Shown: piece by piece, positions 1-11,389 of the stretch
Numbering within the stretch: position 1 is the stretch's first letter
Layout of the letters: every line of letters begins with the position of its first letter
Assembly: GCF_024586455.1 (NCBI RefSeq)
Contig: NC_065923.1
Location: 54,901,237-54,965,236 of the forward strand
DNA length: 64,000 bases
Direction: 5' to 3'
Origin: Bactrocera neohumeralis
Lineage: Eukaryota; Arthropoda; Insecta; Diptera; Tephritidae
The notes under the pieces: model-generated
The model's database searches: none
What the model was told of the DNA's origin: nothing
What the model saw: only the letters and a program-made list of their open reading frames with translations
Made by a program: the position numbers and the translations under genes

Positions 1-639
1 CTATATATGTAGGTCTTAACAAAATTAACCAAAGGTAAAAAATTGGATATACTTGTACTATAGAAATGTACGAGATACTGGGTTACGAATTACACTACTA
101 ACACACCCCATACTGAATATGTCGGTTAGCGTATGAGTTATATACAATATTATAAAATTGCTTGAAAATATGTTCTTGAATATAACTGAGCAATGTCAAA
201 AGTATATCATACCGTCCCTTTCTCTGCCCATAATACTTATATTCTATGGTATAATGATTTCCGTCTTTCCAACTCACTTAACGACTCTTAAACGGACAAA
301 TTGAAAATAATGTGGTTTACCACTAAATATGAATGGAATTGGTCTAAACCTCATATCTCTAATATAAACATTTTCGATTCTCTGTGTTGAGTCAAGCAAC
401 CTAAAACTAAATTTAAAAAAATGAAATGTAAAAATATTAGAAATTGAATTTATAAATAGTGAATTGTAAAACACAATACTTTCCTTAATAATACATTTAT
501 ATTACCTTAATTCATTACTTACCTTCTATCTAATCTAATCTATTACAATATTTAACGAAAGTTCGAAAAATAATTATACTTACCCCTTTTAATACATATC
601 GAGGCTCCCCACTCCAACATAGAAACTTCAAATAATTGA
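1..639. other. AT-rich spacer with a trace of family-F repeat
   Basis: I see no gene here. Positions 115-143 closely match positions 9719-9747 (both read GAATATGTCGGT, then a few differences, then ATGAGTTATAT), so part of this stretch is probably an old fragment of the dispersed repeat called family F in this annotation. The rest is AT-rich sequence without coding structure. Confidence 0.4.
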
Positions 640-1036
640 ATGGGAAATGTTTATCGTCATTCGAAAGAAGGTTCTTTGGCATTTATTTTTTTAAGATTAT
701 TGATTTCAAATGTTGGCCGAAGCTAGGCCTCAGATCGTCCATTCGTGTAGTCCAATTTTCAGTTACTCGTTCGAGCATTTCGACTGGTAACTGGCGAATG
801 ACACACGTGGTGTTGTTTTGCTCCAAAACCTGAATGGAAGCGGTATTGTCCGCATAGACTGTAACCTTCACATATTCCACAAGAGAAAAATCTAAGGGTG
901 TGATGTCACACGATGTTAGTAGCCAATCGACCGGTACAAAACGTGAAATTATCTGCTCACCCAAGTGTTCTCTCGATAAATTACTTGATTGAAGCGATGT
1001 GTGGCTATCCAGCGGGATATGGTAGACATTGGTAAA
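640..1036 (-). pseudogene. Tc1/mariner-superfamily transposase, C-terminal remnant
   Basis: Read on the minus strand from about 1010 down to 683, the translation contains TSCDITPLDFSLVEYVK, then VYADN, then MLERVTENWTTRMDDLR and GQHLKSIILKK. This is the end of a Tc1/mariner-type transposase in which the usual sequence is close to SCDLTPLDFFLWGYVK and ends in a HxxxIIFK-like tail. The catalytic first two acidic residues are missing because only the C-terminal third survives. At its 5' side the remnant is cut by the MITE that starts at 1037. The same transposase group is represented by the remnant at 3945-4510. It is not a functional gene. Confidence 0.7.
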
Positions 1037-2074
1037 AGCGCCCATACACGAGCACACAAGTGCGTTCGATCGGTATGTGTGCGCTTGCAGTTTATCGTGT
1101 ATGGGCTTGTTCGCGTACCGATCCATGTTCGCGAAAATGTTTGATTTTTTACGATCGGTGCGCGAACATGTTTATCGTGTATGGCGTTGTCGGCGCACAA
1201 AATCTCATTTCTCTCGTGTCGCCGAACAGTGAAGATCGCGGACAATGCCAAGTGTTAAGGGGAGAGCCTGCTTTCGAGGCTGCAAAAACTCGATTTTTTT
1301 GAAGATTTTTTTGGGAGGGAAAGAAATAATTGATTCAAGCGAAATTTCTAGGCTTTATAGTTCTATATTTGAACATCTTTCACAAATTTTTTGGATACGA
1401 AATCTTTGATATTCTGCCTTTGGGAAGCAATTACCCGATGCATCTCGCATGTACATTTTTCGGACGGCGGGCAGGATGCAGGTCGCAATTTCTATCGGAA
1501 ACAAAAAATTCAAAGAGATTCATATTTTTTATTAATTTATCTTCTAGTTAAACTAAGAAAATTCCAAAAAAAGTGTAAAATTTAAAATTTTATTAAAAAT
1601 TGAATAAATAGTGGCTTTTCAAAAGAATTGTATTTTATGGTGTTTAAAAATATACAATTAAAACTTGACTTTTCTTAATATTTTTTTAGTTTAAATATAA
1701 GATAATTTTATGTCAATGATAATAAACTTTGCCCTAATTCCATACGACGTTTATTTTTTTTCTATCCTGCCCGCCAATTAAGAATAATCGTAAAAATGAA
1801 AAACCGAGAAATAACGCTCCAAAGTTTTCGCTTTTTGCCTAAGCGCTCATACATATACATAGTGTAAGAAAAATAAAAGTTGGAATAACTTATTAACGAA
1901 ATACAATTAAATAGATAAAAATGCTACATTAGAAATAAATTCCAAGAAATGTTCCGCTCGCCTGTCGCACATGTTAACTCTGTGAAGAACGAACGCAAAA
2001 TGGATTTGTGTGTCGTGTATGGGCAAACGAATTCATACCGATCGAACGCACTTGTGTGCTCGTGTATGGGCGCT
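1037..2074. mobile_element. MITE-like element with perfect 41-bp terminal inverted repeats
   Basis: Positions 1037-1077 and 2034-2074 are exact reverse complements over 41 bases (left end AGCGCCCATACACGAGCACA, right end ending GTGTATGGGCGCT). Pieces of the terminal motif (CGTGTATGGGC) recur inside both ends, at about 1095-1105, 1176 and 2012. No open frame of note lies between them, and the middle (1300-1950) is AT-rich. I could not find a convincing target-site duplication, so the superfamily is not assigned. It sits directly against the transposase remnant on its left. Confidence 0.75.
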
Positions 2075-2190
2075 ATAAGCGAGCAAGGTAAACGATGCAG
2101 CATGATTGTATCGCTTACTCCGACCGATGAAAATTGACACGGCGATGTCCTACGAAAAGTAACAGATCACCTCTTTCGCTTACCATAGGA

Positions 2191-2325
2191 TTCTTCGATG
2201 CCAAAGTTAACGAAGAATTCTTCGATGCCAAAGTTAACGAAGAATTCTTCGATGCCACAGTTAACGAAGAATTCTTTGATGCCATAGTAAACGAAGAATT
2301 CTTCCATGCCACAGTTACAAAAACA
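2191..2325. repeat. 27-bp minisatellite, five units
   Basis: Five head-to-tail units of 27 bases begin at 2191, 2218, 2245, 2272 and 2299. The core is TTCTTCGATGCCAAAGTTAA followed by CGAAGAA. Units 1 and 2 are identical, and the others differ by a few substitutions, with the last degenerating at its end. Because 27 is a multiple of three, the array is open on both strands and can mimic a short repetitive protein, but nothing else supports coding. Confidence 0.9.
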
Positions 2326-2516
2326 AAAACTCACCTTATAGGCCATTTACACTTTTTGTTTAAAAGAAAAATGCACTAGATTCAATGCAATCTTTATAAA
2401 GGTTTTATTTTATGCGAAATGCACTTAAAACTTGTTATAACAAAATGTGTTTAACTGAACTGAATTATTACAAATTGAAATAGTTTAAAAAAGTTAAAAA
2501 CATATTACATATACAT

Positions 2517-3459
2517 TAGGGTGATTCAAAAAAAAAAAATTTTTTTTTTCAATTGGTACTCGCAAAAATAGGTTCCTAGACACCTCTAAGAAAGCCTCTC
2601 CAAATATGAGTTTTTAATTGTAACGGGAAGGTCCTCCGCCTAACGGTTTTCTATTTTTTCTTATTATCAGATAGAAAAATTTATATCTCGCTTCCAACTA
2701 CTTGAAAAAATATTTTGTTAATTAGGTTTTGTAGGAAATTGAATGCTCTAAAATATGGTCTCTTATGATTTTTTCGTAAACCCAACCGTTTAAAAGATAT
2801 TAACGGTTGAAATTTGACTTTTTTTGGAAAAATTCTTTTTTTCTTATTAATTTTATAACTCAATGAAAAAAAATTATTATGAATGATGATACACATAGTT
2901 TTGTAGGAAATTTACTGCTCTATAAAAATGGTCTACTACGATATTTGGATTAAGTTAAGCGTTTACGAGATATTCATCGTCAAACATCAATGCATATTAG
3001 GGTGGATCAAAAAAAAAATTTTTTTTTTCGTTTGGTACTCTGAAAAATAGGTTCCTAGACACCTCTTAGAAAGCCTCTCCAAAAATCTATTCATAATAAT
3101 TTTTTTTCATTGAGTTATAAAATTCATAAGAAATACAAAATTTTTCCAAAAATAGTCAAATTTCAACCGTTAATATCTTTTAAACGGTTGGGTTTATGAA
3201 AAAATCATAAGGGACCATATTTTAGAGCATTCAATTTCCTACAAAACCTAATTAACAAAATATTTTTTCAAGTAGTTGGAAGCGAGATATAAATTTTTCT
3301 AACTGATAATAAGAAAAAATAGAAAACCGTTAGGCGGAGGACCTTCCCGTTACAATTAAAAACTCATATTTGGAGAGGCTTTCTTAGAGGTGTCTAGGAA
3401 CCTATTTTTGCGAGTACCAATTGAAAAAAAAAAAAAAAAATTTTTTTTGAATCACCCTA
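2517..3459. mobile_element. Long foldback (hairpin) element with TA-flanked ends
   Basis: Arms 2517-2884 (368 bp) and 3089-3459 (371 bp) are near-perfect inverted repeats separated by a 204-bp loop. Ends read TAGGGTGATTCAAAAAAA on the left and GAATCACCCTA on the right, consistent with a TA target duplication. The loop contains a second, direct copy of the left end (from about 2996, TTAGGGTGGATCAAAA, through CCTCTCC at 3080), so this is a composite of two related copies rather than one simple MITE. No transposase is visible. Transcription would give a hairpin RNA of about 360 bp. Confidence 0.85.
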
Positions 3460-3944
3460 ATATACATACATATATAAAATGATTAAAGGTTGAAAACAGC
3501 AGGTTTTAAAAAACGTTAAATTTATATACAGGCTGGTAACTAGCGGAAAGAACCGGGATGCTGCGAAAGCGGAGATGTTGGTTGAACGACGTCGTAACGA
3601 AAAAAGGTGCGCGAGATCCTTTCTCGTTCCTTTTTGTTCTAATTGGTATGCTGGATGGTGTCGTCGCTTTTTATTCTAAGTTTAAACACAAAAATAAACC
3701 AAATTTTTATATAAAATAGCAGCTCACCTGATCATGACCAACTTTTTGCTTGATGATTTGACGAAAAAATGAAAAAATTTACTTATAAATTTTATTCCAT
3801 CAATTTGTATTTGTCGTTTTTCATGTACTTATTTGACTGGTAAATATGAACACAGTAGAATTTAGCCGTATAGCTTACTTTTATGCATTACTTGGTATCG
3901 GAGAATTCTACATCGAATTTTCTTCGAAGTATTCTTCAAAGAAA
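3460..3944. other. Intergenic, no gene seen
   Basis: No open frame, TIR or recognisable domain is visible. Positions 3530-3680 are somewhat more GC-rich than the surroundings, without a match I can name. Confidence 0.4.
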
Positions 3945-4510
3945 AATGTAAGCGGTGAACCATTATCCCGCTGAGTAGTAACGCCGCCTTGTTTAATTCA
4001 GTTTCAGATATCAAATAGTCGGGCGATAACGGTCGCCATTGATGGTTACGTTCTCACCGGCATCATTTTTAAAAATATATTCACCGATGATAGCTCTCAT
4101 AGGAAGACCTCCACTCCGTTGGAAGGACCAAGTGGAGAAGGACCTGGCTTCGCTTGGAATATCCAATCGGCGCCACGTAGCGAAAAGAAGAAACGACTGG
4201 CGCGCTGTTGTTAACTCGGCTATAATCGCTTAAGCGGTTTCTACGCCAATTAAGAAGAAGAAGATTCACCGATGATTCCACCGTCCTATAAACCACATCA
4301 AACCGTTGTTTTTCTGGATGAATGGCAGCTCTTGAATCTTTTGAAGTTGCTTTTCATCCCAAATACGACAATTTTGCTTGGTTACATACCCATTGATCTA
4401 GAAATGGGCCTCATCGCTGAACAAAATTTGGCTCGTAAACGTTGAATCTCTTTCCAAGAGCCGAATCGATGTCGCTTGGGAAGGTGGAGCGGCTTCAGTT
4501 CTTGTACAAA
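3945..4510 (-). pseudogene. Tc1/mariner-superfamily transposase, central remnant, split by an RTE insertion
   Basis: On the minus strand about 4430-4340 translates as ILFSDEAHF, stop, INGYVTKQNCRIWDEK, then QLQKIQELP, followed after a frameshift by a segment containing HPEK. This matches the region around the second catalytic Asp (FSDEAHF) of the transposase group also seen at 640-1036. The segment is broken by stops, at least one frameshift, and the retrotransposon fragment at 4092-4263. Its downstream part resumes below 4091 in a diverged form. Not functional. Confidence 0.65.
4092..4263 (+). mobile_element. 5'-truncated RTE-type LINE, 172 bp, with 13-bp target duplication
   Basis: This is the last part of an RTE-like reverse transcriptase reading frame (RPPLRWKDQVEKDLASLGIS, then RHVAKRRNDWRAVVNSAIIA, then a stop) followed by a short 3' end and (AAG)n. 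It is flanked by exact copies of ATTCACCGATGAT at 4079-4091 and 4264-4276, showing insertion by target-primed reverse transcription into the older transposase remnant. Related copies lie at 35884-37301, 51336-52063 and 62198-62756. Confidence 0.85.
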
Positions 4511-4714
4511 CTTTTTTTGTATTTCAATTTAATTTCTCAACGTATCTTATTTGAGGCCCAAAAAAATTTGAGGGTAATTCTACGAAGTAAAGTATATTTA
4601 TGAAATTAAGTGAGTCTATAACCTATAATATGTGTTAGTAAATAAGATATCACACATTAATGTAATTCTTTCATTCTTCCTTCGAATAATGAATGTTACC
4701 TAAATTATTTTTAT
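4264..4714. other. Intergenic plus upstream edge of transposase remnant
   Basis: Positions 4277-4510 belong to the minus-strand transposase remnant. From 4511 to 4714 the sequence is AT-rich with no gene or repeat boundary that I can recognise. Confidence 0.35.
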
Positions 4715-5020
4715 TTCGCAACATGTCGTAACAGAGTATTATAGTTTTGGTCACCTAACGGTTGTTTTAACACCGAAAAGTAATCGAGAGTGATATAGGG
4801 TTATATAAGTATATAAAAATTAAACTGTAATTTGGATTTAATGCACATATCTCCTAAACTACTAAAGCTACAACAGCCAATATAAGAACTCCCACCGACA
4901 GTGTGAAAATCGGAAGATAACCCCACTCACTCCCCATAAAACGGTACTGTTAAAAACTACTAAAAACGCAATAAATCAATAATTAATTACGCCAGAGACA
5001 TTAAATTTTACCTTCTAGAT
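4715..5020 (+). repeat. Family-F repeat, left part
   Basis: The stretch begins CGCAACATGTCGTAACAGAG, then TATTATAGTTTTGGTCACC and later GCCAGAGACATTAAATTTTA. It aligns piecewise with the family-F copies at 30216-31276 and 34512-35577. It stops abruptly at the left end of a hAT element at 5021. The family's 3' end reappears at about 9660-9915, so the hAT (carrying a Helitron) most likely landed inside this F copy. Confidence 0.65.
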
Positions 5021-7423
5021 CAGTCTTTCCCAAAGTGGGAGATAACGCCCCCTTGTGGGCGCTGCAGGTGTCAAGGGGGGCGGTAAGAGACCCAGAAAGA
5101 AAATGGGGGCGTTCTGTAGAGGCCTGGGGGGTGATTTGTAATTTTATTTAGCTAGGAGGCCTCTTAGACAACGACTGCATGAGCTCTCGACTCTCAACAA
5201 CAACTTGTGAACATCAACTAATATGAATTAAAAGATTGCTCAAACTCGGTTCTATATTTCTCTCCGCGTAGTTCATATATCTGTCCTATTTAACACTTTC
5301 GCATTTTAATAGTTATTAGTACTCGTAGATATCTATCATGTTTTAACAAGTTTCTGTTAAATAACTCAAATTGTGCATTCCTGTATCAATCGGCTGGTTC
5401 ATTGAATACTTGTTCGGATTTGTGTACGATTGAGCGTCGAATGAGATAAACGAGTTTATGCATGTTTGTTTTATTCCTGTCGGTGCGTGCTGCTTAAGCA
5501 TTCCTATATAAACAATGTAATATTTATTTTATTTTCATTTGTGGTTTTGCGCGCAATAGATGAGCATTACTTACGCCTCCTTTACACTACTCGCGAAGTT
5601 GAACGTATTTCTCAAAGCAAAACAATGTCGGAAGTAAAAAAGAAGAGACGGAAATACTGTGCGGAATATATTAAATTCGGATTCATTGAAAATCCCACAA
5701 AGCCATCGTCGCCTTTGTATCTTCTCTAAAACATTCTAAAAACATTTTCGAATGAAGCAATGAAGTCGTCAAGACCGCAAGATCATTTGAATAAAATGAA
5801 TCCAGATAAGAAAGACAAGAATGTAGCATATTTTCAAGACCTAGAGAAGAAGCATAATACTCAGCCAAGTGTAGCAAAACTCTTTTCGGCGGCTGCTAAG
5901 CAAGATGACGACGGACTTCGAGCTTCGTACAATATCTCTTTGTTAATTGCTCAAAAAGGCAAACCACATAACATCGCAGAAGAGTTAATATTGCCAGCAA
6001 TAAATGAAGTAATAACTACCGCGCTTCATAAACCGGCCGCAGATATTATCCGAAAAATTCCTTTGAGTAATAATTCTGTGAAAAGACGAATTGATAAAAT
6101 GGCTGAAAACATTGAAGAATCATTGTGCGATCACCTGAGGACAAGTCAATTCTCAATTCAGCTCGATGAGTCCACTTTACCAACTAATGAAGCATTGTTG
6201 TTGTCTTACGTGAGTTTTATTAAAGAAGAGAAAATATGTGAAGAACTATTATTTGATAGAAATTTAGAGACCGATACAAAAGGCGAAACCATATTCAACA
6301 TACTATTGGAAAAGTTTTGCGATAAGAAAGAAATTCCTTTGAAAAATATTATTTCAGTTGCTACGGATGGCGTTCCGGCTATGACAGGGTGCCATAAAGG
6401 CTTCATAGCGTACTTAAAACATAAAATTCCAGATGTCCTTGGTGTACATTGCGTTATTCATAGACAACATTTAGTTGCTAGAAACTTACAATTTCTATCA
6501 CTGCAGTACGAGCATGTCATCAAAGCAGTCAATAAAATCCGCAACAGCTCTTTGAATGATAGATTATTTCATCAGCTTTGTGTTACTAATGACGAGGATT
6601 TCAACCGTTTGTTGTTTCATACTGAAGTTCGTTGGCTATCAAGTGGCAATTGTCTGACTCGATTTTACAACCCGTTTGACTCTGTTATAGCTCTTGAAAA
6701 CTAAAGATACAGAATTTCAAGACAAGCTTATAACATCAAAGAATGATATAGCTTTCATGACAGACCTGTATAAATTGTTCAACGCCATGAATCTCCAACT
6801 GCAAGGCGATAAACTAAATTTAATTAAAATAAAAAAACGTCGAAGCGAAACTGCTTCTACACAAAAAGAATCTGGGCAGACGTGAGTTTCACAATTTTCC
6901 GAATTTATCAGTACCATGCAGTATCGACGAATTGTTTGCCTACTGCCAACATTTGGAAAACCTCCACATTGACTTCACCGAACGATACCAGGACATTTTG
7001 AACTTGGAAATACCAGACTGGATGTTGGATCCGTTTTCAAATGTCAACACAGCAATGTCACCTCAGCTGGAAGAAGAACTTATAGAATTGACAACAAACG
7101 AGGAAATAAAAATCAAGTTCAAAAATGGTTACCAAGAATTTTGGCTACAAAAACCGATCTCGCAATTGTACCCTGGATTGTGGTCAATCGTACAATGATT
7201 CTTGATAGCATTCCCATCGTCATATTTGTGCGGACGTGGATTTAGTGCTGTGACAACACTGCTTACTAAAAAGAGAAATCATTTGCTTGTTACCGAACGT
7301 GGCGACTTGCGACTGTTCTTGAGTAAATTGGAACCTGATATTAACAAACTTATTAAACAGCATCATATTCATCCTTCACATTGGTTTTTATATAAGGATC
7401 GATTATTTTAGTTTTATTTTTAA
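5021..7423 (+). pseudogene. hAT (Charlie/ZBED-like) transposon, degenerate, cut at its 3' side by a Helitron
   Basis: The left terminus CAGTCTTTCCCAAAGTGGGA, followed by ACGCCCCC, is a typical hAT TIR. The 8 bases before it (TTCTAGAT, 5013-5020) fit the hAT target pattern. The frame starts near MSEVKKKRRKYCAEYIKFGF (about 5623), loses its BED zinc-finger cysteines at a frameshift near 5730, and continues open from 5760 to 6704 (315 codons). That part includes FSIQLDEST and ATDGVPAMTG (catalytic Asp regions) and GVHCVIHRQHLVARNL. After further frameshifts at about 6700, 6885 and 7200 it ends with the dimerisation-region segment SSYLCGRGFSAVTTLLTKKR and a stop at 7411. No right TIR was found. 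It is inactive; a full transposase of this type is about 600 aa. Confidence 0.8.
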
Positions 7424-9290
7424 CTAGCTGACCCCGCAGCCGTTGTCCTGCGCGAAATTATGTCTTTTGAATTGAAAAGACAAAAATTCATATTGTGTTG
7501 ATTATCATTTATTTGAGATTTTTGTAAATTTTTTTTTCAATGTAACGCAGCTTCATAAACAACAATTTTTGGTTTCTGTTCCGGTGTACAGAAAAGATGG
7601 TTTTCCAACTCCAACGATTCCAACGATTGTCATTTCAAATGCAATTTTCCCTGGAAACGGAATACGTTTGAACTCAAATGGCAAATCGTTAGAACTCAAA
7701 AGAAATCCGTAGAATCAAGCACTCTGCCCCATGTATTTGATAGGTGCGTCACAATCATATTGCGAAACATAATAACTACAGATCCAACTTTGAGATGCAA
7801 ATGATGCGGTGGCATACCAAGCCTCTCCAAAGAATTTATTTAGAAATTCCACTGGATAAATCATGGTGTTGTCTTCATTGTCAAGACGATCGATCGATTT
7901 GTATGACCGCAAGTCTCCCGGATTTCGACTTTGAATCTTCCAGTTTAAGTCAACAACATCGGTATTTTTGCCAGCTAACATTGCGCATGCATTTAAGGAA
8001 TCGTACTAACGATAATTTGTCCAATGTTCGTATAAACATTCCTGATGAGTCCATCTTTCGTGAATTGATAAACGGCATATAGAATTGATATCAAACCACC
8101 GGAAGTATCAACCGGTATTGACCCATTCCCAATTCTTAGCGTATACGATGTAAAATGTCTTCGGCAATGTAATTTTTGGTCGTATCCCATAACTGACGCG
8201 AATTTGAAGGCTGATCATCGCGAAAAGTGTGTGAACTTCATTCCAGTGATTATCATGTTCCAGCAATTGTAATTGTAATTGTATGTATAATATCAAGGTA
8301 TTTCCGAATAGAGCAACTTCTCGCAAACGGTTCACTAACGAAAGTTGAGAAAAAACTCGTAAATGTCAATTTTGTTGCTGGGGTGTTTCCCCTGTCTCTG
8401 TGTTGAAATAGACTATTTGGTCATTCTCCAAATTAACTGCGAGACGCACAAAGTCGGAAAACGTTCATGAATCGCAAAAGTAAATATCATACAAAGCGCT
8501 TTATTGCAGTTCACGTATCGACCGTATCGTTCAAGACCAGTAACCGCCATGTTGCTTCCTTTGGTGACGTATTTACACACGTATTTTATCGATTACACCA
8601 AACTGCAATACGCAACATTGACATGACTTTTGAATGTGAATTAGACAACAGTGGCGAATATGGTGCGATCCATATGTTATCGACTTCGATATTCACGCCT
8701 CTAAATTGAATGCTAAATGTTCTGCCATTGTCATCTGGTGAGCGACGCTGATACATTGGATATCCATCATTTATAGTTTGTGTTTCCGAAAGCTCGTGGA
8801 TAGTGTTTCGTGCATTTACTGTCAGACATACAAACCGAAGTGGAATTGTAAGGTTCGCAAGGTCCATGTACCATATTGGTTTTCATCACTTCTTATAATA
8901 CTGAATCTTTCTCTGCGTCTGGTGTAACCACCATCCACCATCCAAAGAAGAATGTGTACGTGCGACAAACCTCTCTGTTGTCACTCAACAAAGTACATCT
9001 AGCATCTAACAGCACCACATATACCTACATTACTCCAAGATAAAGTCCATGAAACATCGTAACTGTTGTTTGAAAAGTCGTGCTGTGATATCGTGACGAT
9101 CGCTTGCTGAATGACCGCGACCCATAATTCCGCACGTATGTCATCGCATTTTTGGTGTACTTCTTGCCTTGCCTTGCTTGGGCTGCCATACGTTGATGGC
9201 AAAAAGAACGCCGACCGATATTATGGCGACCTCTTTGTGGCTTCGTAACAAATTTCAATCTGCAACACACACAAAGTTTTCATTGAATAA
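7424..9290 (-). pseudogene. Helitron, degenerate Rep/helicase remnant
   Basis: On the minus strand, order and motifs fit a Helitron protein. Around 9260-9200 lies an N-terminal GRHNIGRRS. Around 8770-8640 lies DGYPMYQRRSPDDNGRTFSI followed by VEVDN-like and IAPYSPLLS. Around 8440-8300 lies VRLAVNLENDQIVYFNTETG. Around 7900-7790 lies RSYKSIDRLDNEDNT followed by YPVEFLN, the conserved end of the PIF1-type helicase. Large deletions and stops remove most of the Rep catalytic region and the helicase core. The 3' terminus is the CTAG at 7424-7427, preceded on the minus strand by a GC-rich stretch and flanked by T, as expected for Helitron insertion. The 5' end was not located. Confidence 0.75.
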
Positions 9291-9659
9291 TTTTCAGTAA
9301 TTTTTCTTTTAAAAAGCCGGAATAAAAAAGCAAGAGACCGAAATTGAACGGTTCAAATAATTTACAAATCAAAATATTAGAAAACAAAACATCAATCGAC
9401 ATCTAAAACATTAAAGAAATACATTAGGTATTTAAACGAGCTTCATGAAAAAACTTACCTTGCATCTCCTAAAGCCAAAATAACTGTGGAATTGTAGTAA
9501 TAATTGTAGTCAACAGCATCTTCTATATGACAACCATCTAAAACTTAAAAATTTATAAAAACTCCATTGTAAAAAATTTAAATTATTACCCATAGCTTCT
9601 AAGACTTTAGGGAAACCCAATAACTCAAAGCCATTTAAATACTCCCGCAATTGAATTTC
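9291..9659. other. Spacer between Helitron and family-F 3' end
   Basis: AT-rich sequence. It should contain the Helitron 5' end and the missing right end of the hAT element, but I could not identify either. No host gene is visible. Confidence 0.35.
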
Positions 9660-9915
9660 GTCCATTGTTAAATGTAATCTAATCCCTTCAAATTTTCGGT
9701 CGGAACATGGTATTATGGTGAATATGTCGGTCAGTATATGAGTTATATGTATATGTATGTATATATACATATATAGTATATGTATGTATATATAAAATTG
9801 TTTGGATTCCGATCCTGGTTGACATTTTACCTTAAGGTATTTCCCTGGTTTCGATTCCTGCAAGTTTCAAGAATAAAATATTCGGTTGCACCGGAACTTA
9901 GTCTTTTCTTACTTG
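9660..9915 (+). repeat. Family-F repeat, right (3') part
   Basis: The sequence runs through GTATTTCCCTGGTTTCGATT, CCTGCAAGTTTCAAGAATAA and ATTCGGTTGCACC and ends GGAACTTAGTCTTTTCTTAC plus TTGTT. These are the same terminal blocks as at 15340-15424 and 31220-31276. Taken with 4715-5020, it is the other end of one interrupted F copy. Confidence 0.7.
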
Positions 9916-11389
9916 TTAAACAATAAATATGTGTGGAGTGTTTCGCACATAAAGAGTCGTTACAATCTAGTATTCGTATGAATGTACTTTTTGAGTAAAA
10001 TTAAATTTTGAAACGTTTTGCTCCTCTTCAATCATTGGAGTTTTATCCACTACGCACAAAAACGGTATTTATAATAAATATGTAAGACTTTCTAACCGAG
10101 TATAGGCATCGTAGTTTGCGTCAGTTTAAAGTTAAAATGCGTTCTTGATAACTACCAACAGCAAGGAAACGGAGAGTTTGTAGTATTCTCCTTCATATTA
10201 TTTAGATAAAAGATTCCGTTTTTAAACGAAAATAGTTTATAAATCTGCAGCAAACCTTGGTGTTAGGGGTGATCACGAATATTTTTCTTATGCGTAGCAC
10301 ATCAGTTTTAGCCTCAACATTTTTTTCATCGCCATATAAATCAAAACAAACGTTCATTTAATATTAATCCATCCTTTCGTAAGCAAATCATTTTACAATT
10401 TTCATCTGTTTAAATACCTGTCAAATCTTAACTTTTTAGATTGGTAATGAAACTTCAACAAAAAATAGTTGAAATTCTCAATACCAAAAAAAAAGTTTGG
10501 TTAATCTGAAATTGTGTTACTTCAACTTGCCTAGGGCGGACGTGTGGAAAATTTCAGACGGACAAACTCAGCACCTCGCGCTGCTCATTTACATACGTCT
10601 ATACCTTCTACTTTATAGGATCTCCGACGCTTCCTATGATCTATGAGAAATTATAACAAATTTGATTGTAAACTATTTCCGGATGTTGAATTTTCAATCA
10701 ACGTATTTTAATATAAGATTTGCAACATCTGAAAATATCTCTCCGTCTTCGAGCTTTGCAAATTGCGAGAGTAAAAATTGTTCGGTTATTATTTATTCTT
10801 AAAAATAGAATTCGAAATATTTCTTTTGCGAATTTGCTACGGACTAAAATCAAAAACAACTTGTTCATTGAAAATAAAAGGAAGAGCACATATAGTAATT
10901 ATAGTATATAAAATATGTTAACAAGTTGGCCAATAAGTTTAGAAAATAAATGTGCTAGAATATTGCAATACTCGTAATAACGCTTACGAATTAAGTGTAA
11001 TGAAGTGGAAATTCGTTTTTGCTCGCCAGACAAAAACTCATTATTTTAGCAAACTCTTGAAAATAATGAAAATTTTGCTTGGTTGATATACATGCACCAC
11101 ACGCCATTCATCAGCTATGTATGTATGTCAGGTCGTCTATCTACCTACAAAGCACGAGTATAAGAACAACTCCACTGTTAAGGCTCACAATGAGAAGAAT
11201 GGCGTGAAATGATGTTGCCATAGAAGGGCCTCAAGCGTTTTGTCTGCCTTGCACAGTGGGCAGAATTTGCACACATTTAGTTACTTTGTTACACTTGTGC
11301 AGCATGGCACAGTGCAAAATTCATTCTCTCAAACAGAAGACGTATACATTATTAACACTTTTGGTGATAACTAATACATTTCTTCTTAA
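9916..11389. other. Intergenic, no gene seen
   Basis: I see no supported coding region. The short open frames on both strands near 10698-10911 are in low-complexity AT-rich sequence without recognisable motifs. A few ATGTATGT microsatellite tracts occur (for example 11115). Confidence 0.4.

Noticed and set aside
10698..10911. Overlapping plus and minus short frames in AT-rich DNA
   Set aside because: No domain, no promoter context and low-complexity composition; treated as chance.
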